Shown: positions 51,563 through 62,161, counted from the first letter of the stretch. The stretch is 64,000 bases of DNA from Zobellia uliginosa (GCF_900156625.1 NZ_FTOB01000001.1:372001-436000); one strand, 5' to 3'. Notes: generated by a model from the letters alone, not told the origin. Program-made: numbers and translations.

Positions 51563-54117
51563 TTGGTCTCTTGAATGGAATAATCCCTTCGAAAAGGAAT
51601 AAACAAGGGGTCTACATCCTTGGTTTCACCGACTACCGATTCGATTTCCCTTTTTAAATAGTTCAAATGGGCAATGGTCAGCCTATCGGTCATCACCGGA
51701 ATGGTTCGCTTTATTTTGCTTTGCAGGTTGATAAGGTTGTCAAGGGCCAAAGATCGTACGTCGGTATTGGCGGTATAGCCTTCCGACAATTTGGCCAAGA
51801 TACCTTCGACCAGGCCTTCCGCTTCATCGGGTTTGTAAAGGGTAATAAGGTTGGAAACGTATGATTTCTGGAGTTTTCTACGGTAGGCGTTGGTTTGATA
51901 GAAAACGTTCATATCTCCCCAGACCAACTGGTTCAAATCGTCCATATATTCTTGGGGATGATAGGGGTCTTCGTCTTCGTAGCGCTCGGCAATAAAGGTC
52001 ATTCGGCTTAAACGGCTGCCGCCCAAAAGGTTCATCATGACACTTTCCATGGTCTTGGTTACCGATTCTTTCGATTGGGGAGACTGAATGGCGTTCAATA
52101 TATCGTTTCGCAATAACCATTTCGGTTCTTTAAAGATATAATTGCTCAAAAACACCAAGGCCTGTTTTTGCTTTTGTTTTTCAACCGGACGATAGACTTC
52201 TCCCTCTTCACCCATGGTCTTCGGGGTAACATAGATGCCCCCAATGTTTTTTGATACGTGAAAAATATAATCGCTATACTGTCCTACGAGGTCCTTATAG
52301 ATTTGATCGAGGTTGGCGTAGTCATCGCTACTTTTTTCCTGTGTCCATTTTTTTAGATAGGGCGCAATACGCTGTAAGTTCAGAATGCCGTACATGCTGG
52401 CTTGCATGGCATCGTCACCAAGGTCTTCGGTCTGTGACCTGGGGTCGAAATTACGGCCTTCGCCACCGAACCAAAGTCTTGGGTTGGCCGAAACACTGTC
52501 GACTACCATTTGGCTCAAAAGTTCTTTTTCTTCCTTTAGCGACAAATCATCCGCAAATCTGGAATAGCCCCATTGTATGGCCCATTTATCGTAATCGCCG
52601 ATTCGCGGCATTAGATCTTCGGTAGGGATACTGTCTTCGGGTTGCGCCACGTAATTGAAGCGGGCATAATCCATAATCGAACTGGTATGCCCGTTTTTGC
52701 GTAAAAATTCCGCATCGCGTAATTTTTCTACGGGCGTTGCCGAGCTGGCTCCCATGTTATGTCTCAATCCTAGTGTATGTCCGACCTCGTGGGAAGCGAC
52801 AAAACGGATAAGATTTCCCATAAGTTCAGTGTCGTATTCCATTTTTCTTGCACGCTCGTCTACGGCACCGGCCTGGATCATGTACCAACTGTGCAATAGG
52901 CTCATCAGGTTGTGATACCATCCGATATGGCTCTCTAATATTTCACCACTTCTGGGGTCGACAATATTGGGTCCGTATGCATTTTTGGAAGGAGAGGCAA
53001 AATAGCGCAAAACGGAAAAACGGGAATCTTCGAGACTCATGCTCTTGTCGTTCTCTGGCCAAGGTTTCCCGATGATGGCGTTTTTAAATCCGGCCTGCTC
53101 GAAAGCCACTTGCCAATCGTTGATTCCTTGTATCAGGAAAGGCCTCCACTTTTTAGGGGTGGCGGGGTCGATATAATAAACGATCGGTTTTTTCGGCTCT
53201 ACCAATTCGCCACGCTTCCATTTCAATGAATCTTCAGGCTTGGGTTCTAGTCTCCATCTGTGAATGTAGGTATTTCGGTCGACCTGTTGCTGGTCGTCGC
53301 CGTATTCCAAATACGAACTGGCAAAATAGCCTACGCGGGCATCGTAGAGTCTTTTTCTCATGGGCTCCTTCGGAAGCAAGATAAAAGAGTTGTTGATTTC
53401 CAAGGTGACCACTCCTGCAAGAATGGCCGCAGGAAGTTCCTTTCTTTTATTGGAACCCGATTTGGCCTTATAGGTCTTAACAGTCTTGATTTCCGTATTT
53501 ACGGGAAATGAATTGATTTCCTTTATATAAGATTTATCCTTTTCAAGCGAGGTAAGCTTGTAATCGTCTTTTTGGTCACTACTAAGGGCCAAGAGCGGAT
53601 TTTCACTATTGATGAAATCGGTAACCTCTATTACATGCGATTGTCGGTCTTCATTGGTCGCCTTAATGGGGAAGGCTTCAAGAATAGGGGTAATATTGGA
53701 GTTGTTTACCGCCTTTGATATGGCATCGTCTTCACTGGCGGCGCTTACCAAGGTAGAAATACGAAGAAAAATATTGTTTGAAGGCCCTCTTTCAAAGGTA
53801 ATGGTGTTCTCTGAAATTTTTTCACCGCCGTAGTTTCCGGCACCTGAAGGGGTTTTTATGAATCGGGTCACTACCAGCATCTCACGTTTGAAAAGACTAT
53901 CGGGTATTTCAAAATAATACTTGTCCCCTATTTTGTGAACGTCAAAAAGTCCGTTATTGGTAACGGCTTCACTGGTAATCAAGCGGTCATAGGCCTTGGC
54001 ACTGGTAGAGGCAAAGCTTTCGACCTTCCCTTTCTTATTTGATTTTCGGGCTACGCCTATGGAGCTGCACGATACAGCAAACAATAGCAAGCCTATATAT
54101 GTAAAAAGTTGTTTCAT
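51553..54117 (-). CDS. Zinc metalloprotease lipoprotein, metzincin motif (DUF5117/DUF4953 type)
   Basis: An 854-residue protein with a lipoprotein signal (MKQLFTYIGLLLFAVSC, Cys17). The metzincin zinc motif is HEVGHTLGLRH, with His443, Glu444, His447 and His453, and then NMGASS. The family usually begins with a DUF5118/DUF5117 beta-rich part, seen here as YFEIPDSLFKREMLVVTRF. It probably degrades peptides at the cell surface. It is convergent with dgcA and has a perfect palindrome upstream (54139-54159). Confidence 0.88.
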   Translation of the reverse strand: MKQLFTYIGLLLFAVSCSSIGVARKSNKKGKVESFASTSAKAYDRLITSEAVTNNGLFDVHKIGDKYYFEIPDSLFKREMLVVTRFIKTPSGAGNYGGEKISENTITFERGPSNNIFLRISTLVSAASEDDAISKAVNNSNITPILEAFPIKATNEDRQSHVIEVTDFINSENPLLALSSDQKDDYKLTSLEKDKSYIKEINSFPVNTEIKTVKTYKAKSGSNKRKELPAAILAGVVTLEINNSFILLPKEPMRKRLYDARVGYFASSYLEYGDDQQQVDRNTYIHRWRLEPKPEDSLKWKRGELVEPKKPIVYYIDPATPKKWRPFLIQGINDWQVAFEQAGFKNAIIGKPWPENDKSMSLEDSRFSVLRYFASPSKNAYGPNIVDPRSGEILESHIGWYHNLMSLLHSWYMIQAGAVDERARKMEYDTELMGNLIRFVASHEVGHTLGLRHNMGASSATPVEKLRDAEFLRKNGHTSSIMDYARFNYVAQPEDSIPTEDLMPRIGDYDKWAIQWGYSRFADDLSLKEEKELLSQMVVDSVSANPRLWFGGEGRNFDPRSQTEDLGDDAMQASMYGILNLQRIAPYLKKWTQEKSSDDYANLDQIYKDLVGQYSDYIFHVSKNIGGIYVTPKTMGEEGEVYRPVEKQKQKQALVFLSNYIFKEPKWLLRNDILNAIQSPQSKESVTKTMESVMMNLLGGSRLSRMTFIAERYEDEDPYHPQEYMDDLNQLVWGDMNVFYQTNAYRRKLQKSYVSNLITLYKPDEAEGLVEGILAKLSEGYTANTDVRSLALDNLINLQSKIKRTIPVMTDRLTIAHLNYLKREIESVVGETKDVDPLFIPFRRDYSIQETKEK

Positions 54118-54138
54118 TGATATAAAAATTTACCGTCC

Positions 54139-54159
54139 CCTATAATTGGGAATTATAGG
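54139..54159. promoter_or_regulatory. Perfect 9-bp-arm palindrome upstream of the metalloprotease gene
   Basis: CCTATAATT (54139-54147) and AATTATAGG (54151-54159) flank GGG. It lies 21 bases before the protease start (minus strand), so it may be an operator or a leader hairpin. The rest of the gap 54118-54445 has no gene or further structure that I see. Confidence 0.45.
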
Positions 54160-54445
54160 TATTCGTCGGTATTTGCCCCTTAAAATCTGCCCGCGATGGG
54201 TCTTCGTATAAGTAGCGAACGCATCAGCACATACTTTTAGTATGGTTTTGGCCGAGTCTTGGTCGCATTTAACAGAAAATTGTACTGAACTTAAGTGGTT
54301 TACGCCTGTAATGGTAAATATATACGACCATCCCAGCAAAAAAGACGAGTTCAATATACAATTCTGCCAGCTTGATATCAATTTAAATTTGAAAAAGCGT
54401 GGGCGATATGCATTTAAGGGAAGAAACGGATATCGTTAAACCATA

Positions 54446-55201
54446 TTAGCGTATCAGGATCATTATGGCCCCAAGGGCCGTAAGTACCAAAATCATCTTT
54501 CGGTAAAAATCCTCTTTTATGATCTTCACCAAGCGTATGCCCAAGAAGACCCCTAAAATAATACCCGGTATCAGCTTAAGGTCGAATAAAAGGGTTTCAA
54601 CCGTTATGGTCTCCCAAACAAAGATGTGCAGGGGTAACTTCAATACGTTGATAATGAGGAATAACCAAGCGGCAGTACCGATAAACTCGTTTTTGGGTAC
54701 CCGCATGGCCAAAAAGTAGATATTGCTAAAGGCCCCGCCTAAATTACCGATCATGGTAGTGATGCCTGCAATGGTTCCTACAAGGCCTGCAAAGAGCCAA
54801 TGCGTTGGCACGGATTTCGATTTGCGCCTGTCCCACCAATACATCATAATAACACTGACCAAGATGATAATGGCCATGGCAATTTTGAATACGCCTTCAT
54901 CCAGGTCGTTTCCAATTAATACACCGCAAACGATACCGACCAAAATCCACGGCAAGAATTTCACGATATGCGACCATCTGGTGTGGCGGTTGTAATAAAT
55001 AACGGCAAAAATATCGCCCACGACCAGTAGCGGAACTACAATGCCCGTAGATGCCTTGGCGCTAAAGGCAAGGGCCATCAGGGTTACGTTAACGATTGCA
55101 ATTCCCTTAATTCCAGCCTTTGAGAGTCCGATGACGATGGCGGCCGTAAATGCAAGGGCCCAAGCGGTAAGTGTAATGTCGAAAGAAGTGGTTAAAAACA
55201 C
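54446..55201 (-). CDS. TauE/SafE (TSUP) family permease
   Basis: A 251-residue membrane protein with about seven helices. The TSUP pattern is visible: ALAFTAAIVIGLSKAGIKG at the start (G-x-x-KxGxxG motif), AGLVGTIAGITTMIGNLGGAF in the middle, GIILGVFLGIRLVKIIKEDF near the end. TSUP proteins export sulfite, sulfoacetate or other organic anions. No sulfur genes are close, so substrate is unknown. It is divergent from the symporter gene. Confidence 0.87.
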   Translation of the reverse strand: MFLTTSFDITLTAWALAFTAAIVIGLSKAGIKGIAIVNVTLMALAFSAKASTGIVVPLLVVGDIFAVIYYNRHTRWSHIVKFLPWILVGIVCGVLIGNDLDEGVFKIAMAIIILVSVIMMYWWDRRKSKSVPTHWLFAGLVGTIAGITTMIGNLGGAFSNIYFLAMRVPKNEFIGTAAWLFLIINVLKLPLHIFVWETITVETLLFDLKLIPGIILGVFLGIRLVKIIKEDFYRKMILVLTALGAIMILIR

Positions 55202-55226
55202 AAGAAGAGGTTTGGTTATTAAACAG

Positions 55227-55256
55227 CAAAAGTATTCTAAAAAAACAATATCTTTA
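55227..55256. promoter_or_regulatory. Divergent promoters of the TSUP and symporter genes
   Basis: The minus strand reads TACTTTTG at 55227-55234 (full TAnnTTTG match) for the permease gene. The plus strand has TATCTTTA at 55249-55256, one mismatch, 29 bases before the symporter ATG. Confidence 0.5.
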
Positions 55257-55284
55257 ACGATTCACCGAAAACCCTTAATTATTA

Positions 55285-57096
55285 ATGGAGTTATCTACAT
55301 TAGACTACAGTTTTATCATTGTTTTTTTTACAATTGTTCTTGGTATAGGTTTTTATGTTTCTAAAAAGTCGGGTAAAGATTCTTCGGAGTTTTTTCTTTC
55401 GGGACGAACCATGCCTTGGTGGTTGTTGGGGCTTTCAATGGTAGCGACTACCTTTTCTACCGATACACCCAATTTGGTGACCGATATCGTTAGAACCAAT
55501 GGTGTGTCGGGCAACTGGGTCTGGTGGGCGTTTTTGATTACGGGGCTTTTAACCGTTTTTGTCTATGCTAAACTTTGGCGTAGGTCAAATGTCAATACCG
55601 ATTTAGAATTTTATGAAATGCGCTATGGCGGTAAACCCGCTAGTTTTCTGAGAAAGTTCAGGGCCATTTATTTAGGGGCCCTTTTTAATATGATCACAAT
55701 GGCTTCGGTTACCTTGGCGGCCATTAAGATCGGGGGTATTATGCTAGGCTTGGAACCATGGGAAACCGTGGTCGGTGCGGGTTTGATTACCGTTACTTTT
55801 AGCGCCCTAGGTGGTTTTAAAGGAGTGGTTTATACCGATTTTCTTTTGTTCTTCGTGGCTATGGCCGGAGCAATAGGCGCCGCATATTATTTGGTGAACA
55901 TTCCCGAAGTAGGTGGTATCGAGGCATTGATGGCCCACGAAAATGTATTGAACAAGCTTGATATCGTACCTGACTTCGGTAATAGAAAGGCATTGATTAC
56001 CCTGTTTATAATTCCCTTGGCCGTACAATGGTGGTCTTCTTGGTACCCAGGTGCGGAACCCGGTGGAGGGGGATATATCGCCCAACGTATGTTGGCGGCA
56101 AAAGATGAGAACCACGCTATCGGGGCCACCTTCTTTTTTAATATCATGCACTACGCCCTAAGACCTTGGCCTTGGATTTTGGTAGCCTTGGCCTCATTGG
56201 TCGTATATCCTGATATTGCCAGTATTCACGAAGCCTTCCCGAATATTGCCGAAGACAAGTTGGGGCAAGATTTGGCATATTCCGCTATGCTGACCAAATT
56301 GCCGAGCGGACTCCTTGGGGTGGTTCTGGCTTCCTTGATCGCTGCTTATATGAGTACCATTTCAACCCAGCTAAACTGGGGGTCCTCCTATATTGTATTC
56401 GATTTTTATAAGCAACAGGTAAATCCTAATGCAACAGAAAAGCAAATGGTGGCCGTGGGTAGAATCTCTACGGTGGTGCTTATGGTACTTAGTGCAGGTT
56501 TGGCATTGGCCCTTGAAAACGCACTACAGATATTTGATATATTGTTGACTTTTGGCGCCGGTACGGGACTCATTTTTATCTTGCGTTGGTTCTGGTGGCG
56601 AATTAATGCATGGAGTGAAATAACCGCTATGTTCGCTTCCGGGATTATATCCATATTGTTGAAAACAACGGCCTTGGGTCCCTTACTTTTTGCGGAAACG
56701 ACCGGGGTTTTTCCAGATTGGGCCGAGTATCCCTTTGTGGTAGTGCTTACTTCTGCCATTTGGTTGACGGCAACCTTTATGACACAACCTGAATCGAAAG
56801 AAACCCTTCGTTCTTTCTACAAGCGTATTCAACCCGGTGGTCCAGGATGGACAAAAGTGGTCGAAGAGGCCGAAGTGGACGGGGAAGTGATCAAGAAGGA
56901 AAATGAAAAGTGGAGCGTACCCCAGGGTATCACCGCAATGGTTCTTGGTTGTGTGTTGATCTATACCATTATGTTCGCGACGGGTTATTGGATCTATGGA
57001 AGAACCGAGTCCGCACTATTGCTTACCGGAATAGCCGTAATATCAGGTATTCTGCTTATAAGGGCATGGGGCAAGATGAAAGAAAATATTCTGTAG
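55285..57096 (+). CDS. Sodium:solute symporter (SSS family)
   Basis: A 603-residue membrane protein with about 13 helices. The SSS fold markers are FFLSGRTMPWWLLGLSMVATTFSTDTPN near the N-terminus (Na+ site region), LEFYEMRYGGKPASFLRKFRA, and a Ser/Thr-rich helix LIAAYMSTISTQLNWGSSYI (family motif). It should import a small solute with Na+. Its position near the D-glutamate-type genes suggests an amino acid or peptide fragment, but the opposite-strand genes between break up the operon, so this is only a guess. Confidence 0.88.
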   Translation: MELSTLDYSFIIVFFTIVLGIGFYVSKKSGKDSSEFFLSGRTMPWWLLGLSMVATTFSTDTPNLVTDIVRTNGVSGNWVWWAFLITGLLTVFVYAKLWRRSNVNTDLEFYEMRYGGKPASFLRKFRAIYLGALFNMITMASVTLAAIKIGGIMLGLEPWETVVGAGLITVTFSALGGFKGVVYTDFLLFFVAMAGAIGAAYYLVNIPEVGGIEALMAHENVLNKLDIVPDFGNRKALITLFIIPLAVQWWSSWYPGAEPGGGGYIAQRMLAAKDENHAIGATFFFNIMHYALRPWPWILVALASLVVYPDIASIHEAFPNIAEDKLGQDLAYSAMLTKLPSGLLGVVLASLIAAYMSTISTQLNWGSSYIVFDFYKQQVNPNATEKQMVAVGRISTVVLMVLSAGLALALENALQIFDILLTFGAGTGLIFILRWFWWRINAWSEITAMFASGIISILLKTTALGPLLFAETTGVFPDWAEYPFVVVLTSAIWLTATFMTQPESKETLRSFYKRIQPGGPGWTKVVEEAEVDGEVIKKENEKWSVPQGITAMVLGCVLIYTIMFATGYWIYGRTESALLLTGIAVISGILLIRAWGKMKENIL

Positions 57097-57120
57097 TCAA
57101 GGAAAAGACAGGGGAGCGTT

Positions 57121-57537
57121 CTAAGATGCTTCCTCCAAGAAAATTTTAAATACCTCGTTTTTCTTGATCTCGACAATAGAGGTCGATTTGATTTCTTTTT
57201 TATTGCCTTCGGCATCAATGGTGTACGCACTATAGGGAATCTCTTCGCCTTCCGCAAATACCTTTATTTGATATATGGTCCGTGGTCCTTCCTCTAGCTC
57301 GGTATAACTGTATGTGTCGAGGCTTTGTCCGTATTCTTTTTCGGCATTGGTGCCATGCCTTAGTTTGAAGGTCACATGGTCGGCAGTGAAGCCTTGCGAG
57401 TTTACAAATGATAGTCCGGTTTCATTCGATATTTTGGCCTCTCCGTTTATAAGGTCGGCTTCCTTTTCGTCTTTTGAGCAACTTAGGGTCATCGACACGA
57501 AAACAGTGCATAGTAGGTATACAAAGTACTTTTTCAT
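57121..57537 (-). CDS. Small lipoprotein of unknown function
   Basis: A 138-residue protein with lipoprotein signal MKKYFVYLLCTVFVSMTLSC and acidic SKDEKE after the lipidated Cys. The mature part alternates short strands (VTFKLRHGTNAEKEYGQ, YQIKVFAEGEEIPYSAY). I recognise no family. It is convergent with the symporter gene 24 bases away. Confidence 0.75.
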   Translation of the reverse strand: MKKYFVYLLCTVFVSMTLSCSKDEKEADLINGEAKISNETGLSFVNSQGFTADHVTFKLRHGTNAEKEYGQSLDTYSYTELEEGPRTIYQIKVFAEGEEIPYSAYTIDAEGNKKEIKSTSIVEIKKNEVFKIFLEEAS

Positions 57538-57762
57538 AATGGCAGGTTTAGGGAGTGATTTGGGACTCCTGATTAGTGTAGATGTATGGGCAACATCTTA
57601 TGAATCAACGCTGGTTGTTCGCTCTTATTGTGTTTTGATCGATGGGTCGGTGCGGTCAATTTAGCGGGTTTAGTGGTTACATCTAGTTTTCTATATCACA
57701 TATACCAATTATGGGAAACCTGCGTTATCATCTATCCAAACCCAACAAAACCTGCCTTTGCC

Positions 57763-60700
57763 ATGAGATTTCTTCGCATTTTGCTCGTAGTTTGTGCCCT
57801 GTCCGTTTTTTCCGTCCAAGGCCAAGAAAACAACAAATTGGAAACCCATTGGCAATACCTTTTTCAAAATCGGCAGTCTGAGGCACTCTCAAAGTTTGAA
57901 AAGAAGAAACAGAAAACCTTGCCTGAAATACTCACTAGGGAAATCATTAAGAACGAGAACGGCATCTTCGCCAATGATGAAGGTTTTATAGAAAAGGTCG
58001 GTTCCTTTCCTGATTTCGAATACTATCTCTATGCCCTTTGGAGCCATAACTTTTTCTTTGACACCTATCTCAGCACGGGCTTTAACGGAAAAAACGTAAG
58101 GAACATAAAGACGCTACAGCTTGAAGCCATCCAAAACCCAACGGTAAAGGAATCGTTACGGTATCTAAAATCGGCCGTAGCCCAACATTCCGATGATTGG
58201 GAAACCTATTATCAAATAAACGCCGAAATACCGGCAATCAAAGCATGGCAATTCTGTGGTAGTTTTGAAAATTTGAACGGTAGTGGACTTGACACGGAAT
58301 ACGGTCCTGAAAAATATGCCGTATCGCAAAATGATTTTAATGCCAATAGCAACGGTTTTATAAACTGGTATGAAATCGATGAACGTAAAAAGGAAGCCTA
58401 TCAATATTACTCGAACCACAGCGAATACGGAGGTGGGGTCAACTATGCCCAAACATTCATTTATAATCCATCGGATAGAAAAGTGGTAGTGCGCTTGGGC
58501 AGCTCGTCTTTTTCAAAACTTTGGTTGAACGATGTACTGATCTATGAAAATACTAATGACGGCATATCCGACTTAGACGCGTATAACGTTTTGGTCAACC
58601 TTCCAAAGGGCAATAACCGACTTTTGGTGAAAAATGCGGATACGAACGGCATTGCCTATTTTATTGTTAGGATTACCGATGAAGAAGGTCGCCCTATCAA
58701 TGGTTTGACATATAGCGCCAAGCCGAGCGATTACCCAAAAAGTACCTTGGCTACCATTGCCCCTCAACCCCTAGACCATCCGGTAGAAGCTTTTTTCAAG
58801 AAGAGATTGGAGGCAAGCCCCAACGATTTTATGAATAGGCTGTGCCTGATCAACACCTATTTACGTAATTCAAAGTACAACGAGGCCAAGGCTTTGTTAC
58901 AACCTTTGCTTGCGGCATACCCGCAAAGTTCGTTTTTGCGAAAGTACCTGATCGAAAGCTACTCTAAGGAAAACGATTACGCTTCGGCCAAAGAGGTGCA
59001 GAAGAATATCCAAAACGATGACGAAAATTATTATTTGTCGTATGTATACCAGTTTGAAGATTCGCGTGAGCTATTTAAGCTTCCCTTGGTAGAGTTCGAA
59101 AAATTTGTAAACGATTTTTCGGCTTCTACGGATATGGATGTTTTAAAGGAGTCGGCCCAATTGTTATTGCATATTAGAAAAGAAGATAAGGGTGCCGTAA
59201 AGCAGAGCCTAAAGGAAATTACCGAGAAACACAGTGACCAATTGGGTGTGGTAAAGGCCTATATCGGAATATACTCGGGTTATTTGAACGAAGACGACAA
59301 GGCTATTGAACTGCTTGAAAACATAAACGCCAACTATTTTGATTACGCGGCCCTGAAGACCTTGGCCAGTTTTTACAATAAGCAAAACCGAAAAGACGAG
59401 GCCTTGGCCTTGTTTGAAAATAGATATGACCTGGTCGCCCACGATAATATCTATCTCTCCGATTATATATCCTATCTACACGAATATAAGAGGTATGAGG
59501 CGTCATTGCCCTATATTGACCAGATGCTCAAGAACTTTCCGTATTCCTTTGTTGCCATGGAATTAAAAGGAACGGCATTGGAACAGTCAGGCCGCAAAAA
59601 GGAAGCCTTGACCTGGTATAAAAAGTCATTGAAACACAATAGCGCCAACGCAGCCCTCCGTAAAAAAATCGACGACCTTTCGAACGCCAAAGACTATTTG
59701 GAAGAATTCGCTACCCCAAATATTTACGAGTTTATGGCCGAGAATAGGAATAGGGGTGTTAAAGGCCATTATGGCTTTAATTATTTGTTAGATGAAAGCC
59801 TGTTGCAACTCTACCCTGAAGGGGGAGGCAAATCAAGAACCCGTTACGTGGTGGAAATCACCAGTGACAGTGGAATAGAATCGTTAAAAGAAGTAAACTT
59901 GGGCCTTTCGGGAAACTATCATATCACGAAGTCCGAAATCGTAAAACCCAACAAAAAAATTGTTCCGGCGTCGAAGAGCGGTTCAAACCTTGTTTTCAAT
60001 AACCTTGAGATCGGTGATATTCTCTATGTCGATTACGAAAGTAGTTATGCCAATAGCGGACGCTTTTATAAAGACCATGTCGATTATTTTCAGTTCGATT
60101 CCTACCACCCTATTTACAAGAATAGTTTAAAGGTATTGGTACCCAAGGGCAAAGAATTTATAAGCAAGACCCTAAACGGAGAGGTGCCCTACCGCACTGA
60201 AGAGGTAGATGGCTATGTCTGCCATGAGTGGGAAACCATAGGTCAAGAAGAATTGGGCCCCGAAGAGAACTTTATGCCCAGCCTTGGCGATATTGCCAGG
60301 TATGTGCATGTAAGTACCATTGGTTCTTGGGATGATATAGCCCATTGGTATTCTGATTTGGTGCGACCGCAAATGCTTGTCAATTCAGATGTTCAGGAGG
60401 CCTTCGACAAAATTTTTCCAAAGGGAAGTGCGTCCCTAACCGACGACGAAAAGGCTTCAAGAATCTACTACTATATTATGGAGAACTTTAGTTATAGCTA
60501 CGTAAGTTTTAGACAGAGCGGATACGTGCCACAACGGCCGGCGAAGACCATAAAGTCGAAACTGGGCGACTGTAAGGATTTTTCCACCCTCTACGTGACC
60601 TTGGCCCAAATGGCCGGGTTAAAGGCCCACTTGGTTTTAGTGCTGACTTCAGATTACGGGGAAAAAACCATGACCTTGCCCAGCCAAGATTTCAACCACT

Positions 60701-61563
60701 GTATCGCCAAGGTGTTTATAGAGGGCAAGCCCCAATACCTAGAGCTAACGGACAACAATATGCCCTATAGGGCCATACCCACCAGTTTAGAGCATGCGAC
60801 CGCTTTAGATATACCTAATAAATGGGTAAAGGACGTCAAAAGCGGTATTTACAAGCTAGACGACATTGCCCATATTGCCACGGAACTTGAAAGTAAAATG
60901 GAATACACCATAGGTGAAGGTAAACATCGGTTACAGATAGAATCTATTTTAAAGGGAAGCATCAATTCGCATTATGCGGCTATTTTTAAGGAGAAGAACT
61001 ATGAGGTAATACGAAAGAGCCTTGCCGATGATTTTAAAGGTAGGATTTCGGAAGACTTCACCTTCGATAGTATTCACGACATTCATTATGAACTGCGCTC
61101 CCCGGTCTTAAAATATGTGTCCGATCTTACCGTAAACGAAAAGTTCGATGAAATAGGTAGTATGAAGGTATTTCGTATTCCGGCCGTGAACAATGCCTAT
61201 AATACCTCGATCATACAAGATGATGAGCGTGCCTTTCCTATAGATTATCTATTGTATGAGAATGCCGATACCTACAAATCGAGTTATGTGATCAAATTGG
61301 AGGAGGGTCAGCGTTTTGTTGAAATTCCTGAAAGTGCCGATTACAGTTTTAAAAAACATCGTTTCAAAATCGATTACGATTTGGTCAAAGATAATGAACT
61401 GCATATTTCCATAGAGGCAAATACCTCTAAAGAACGTATTGCCGCAAGTGAATACAAAGGCTTTAAGGCCTATGTAAAAGCGGCTTTGGATGCCAAGCAG
61501 CAATTGATCGGTTTTAAAAAGGACAAAAAGAGCATCAAGGTGAGCTTTTCTGAGAAAAAATAG
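57763..61563 (+). CDS. Exported DUF3857 and transglutaminase-like protein with TPR segment
   Basis: From ATG at 57763 (MRFLRILLVVCALSVFSVQGQ) the protein has 1,266 residues, with a signal peptide. The middle contains TPR-like helical repeats (EASLPYIDQMLKNFPYSF, EQSGRKKEALTWYKKSLKHN). A DUF3857 beta domain follows (RTRYVVEITSDSGIESLKE). A transglutaminase-like domain has the Cys/His/Asp triad in KLGDCKDFSTLY, FNHCIAKVF and YLELTDNN. Such proteins are common in Bacteroidota, with no proven reaction. The frame opens further to 57628, but only the later start has a signal peptide. Confidence 0.85.
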   Translation: MRFLRILLVVCALSVFSVQGQENNKLETHWQYLFQNRQSEALSKFEKKKQKTLPEILTREIIKNENGIFANDEGFIEKVGSFPDFEYYLYALWSHNFFFDTYLSTGFNGKNVRNIKTLQLEAIQNPTVKESLRYLKSAVAQHSDDWETYYQINAEIPAIKAWQFCGSFENLNGSGLDTEYGPEKYAVSQNDFNANSNGFINWYEIDERKKEAYQYYSNHSEYGGGVNYAQTFIYNPSDRKVVVRLGSSSFSKLWLNDVLIYENTNDGISDLDAYNVLVNLPKGNNRLLVKNADTNGIAYFIVRITDEEGRPINGLTYSAKPSDYPKSTLATIAPQPLDHPVEAFFKKRLEASPNDFMNRLCLINTYLRNSKYNEAKALLQPLLAAYPQSSFLRKYLIESYSKENDYASAKEVQKNIQNDDENYYLSYVYQFEDSRELFKLPLVEFEKFVNDFSASTDMDVLKESAQLLLHIRKEDKGAVKQSLKEITEKHSDQLGVVKAYIGIYSGYLNEDDKAIELLENINANYFDYAALKTLASFYNKQNRKDEALALFENRYDLVAHDNIYLSDYISYLHEYKRYEASLPYIDQMLKNFPYSFVAMELKGTALEQSGRKKEALTWYKKSLKHNSANAALRKKIDDLSNAKDYLEEFATPNIYEFMAENRNRGVKGHYGFNYLLDESLLQLYPEGGGKSRTRYVVEITSDSGIESLKEVNLGLSGNYHITKSEIVKPNKKIVPASKSGSNLVFNNLEIGDILYVDYESSYANSGRFYKDHVDYFQFDSYHPIYKNSLKVLVPKGKEFISKTLNGEVPYRTEEVDGYVCHEWETIGQEELGPEENFMPSLGDIARYVHVSTIGSWDDIAHWYSDLVRPQMLVNSDVQEAFDKIFPKGSASLTDDEKASRIYYYIMENFSYSYVSFRQSGYVPQRPAKTIKSKLGDCKDFSTLYVTLAQMAGLKAHLVLVLTSDYGEKTMTLPSQDFNHCIAKVFIEGKPQYLELTDNNMPYRAIPTSLEHATALDIPNKWVKDVKSGIYKLDDIAHIATELESKMEYTIGEGKHRLQIESILKGSINSHYAAIFKEKNYEVIRKSLADDFKGRISEDFTFDSIHDIHYELRSPVLKYVSDLTVNEKFDEIGSMKVFRIPAVNNAYNTSIIQDDERAFPIDYLLYENADTYKSSYVIKLEEGQRFVEIPESADYSFKKHRFKIDYDLVKDNELHISIEANTSKERIAASEYKGFKAYVKAALDAKQQLIGFKKDKKSIKVSFSEKK

Positions 61564-61564
61564 T

Positions 61565-62161
61565 TTAAGCTTCGTTCCGGTGAGCCATAAGCTTGGCCAC
61601 GTACTTGCCGATAACATCGAACTCAAGGTTGACCACCGTGCCGATTTGGTACGACTTAAATCGGGTGTGCTCGTAGGTATAGGGGATAATGGCAACACTA
61701 AAACTGTTCTTGCCTGAATTTACGACGGTAAGGCTTGTACCGTCAATGGTAATGGAACCTTTCTCTATGGTGGGGTTTCCGGTAGCGTCATCGTATTCGA
61801 AGGTAAAGAACCAACTTCCGTCTTTTTCCTCAATGGCCGTACAGGTTCCGGTCTGGTCAACATGGCCCTGAACGATATGGCCGTCTAGACGCGAACCTAA
61901 AATCATGGCGCGTTCCAAGTTTACCTTTTCGCCTACCTTTAATTCCCCTAAATTGGTTTTTTGTAGGGTCTCGTCAATGGCGGTTACGGTATAGGTGTTT
62001 TCATCTAATGAAACTACGGTAAGGCATACGCCGTTATGCGCTACGCTCTGGTCAATTTTGAGTTCTGGGGCCAAAGAAGATTTTACCCTTATGTGAAGGT
62101 TTCCGCCTTCATGTTGCAATTGCTGTATTTCGCCCAAAGTTTCGATAATGCCCGTAAACAT
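61565..62161 (-). CDS. ribE: Riboflavin synthase (alpha subunit)
   Basis: A 198-residue protein starting MFTGIIETLGEI, the invariant start of riboflavin synthase. The two lumazine-binding domains repeat the SVAHNGVCLTVV / GSITIDGTSLTVV motif, and the first domain has GHIVQGHVDQTG. It converts two 6,7-dimethyl-8-ribityllumazine molecules to riboflavin. A full promoter match (TACCTTTG, minus strand, 62204-62211) lies upstream, back to back with the pdxA promoter. Confidence 0.96.
   Translation of the reverse strand: MFTGIIETLGEIQQLQHEGGNLHIRVKSSLAPELKIDQSVAHNGVCLTVVSLDENTYTVTAIDETLQKTNLGELKVGEKVNLERAMILGSRLDGHIVQGHVDQTGTCTAIEEKDGSWFFTFEYDDATGNPTIEKGSITIDGTSLTVVNSGKNSFSVAIIPYTYEHTRFKSYQIGTVVNLEFDVIGKYVAKLMAHRNEA

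Noticed and set aside
54130-54381. Minus-strand frame upstream of the metalloprotease
   Set aside because: It runs over the palindrome and leader of the protease gene and has no recognisable features.
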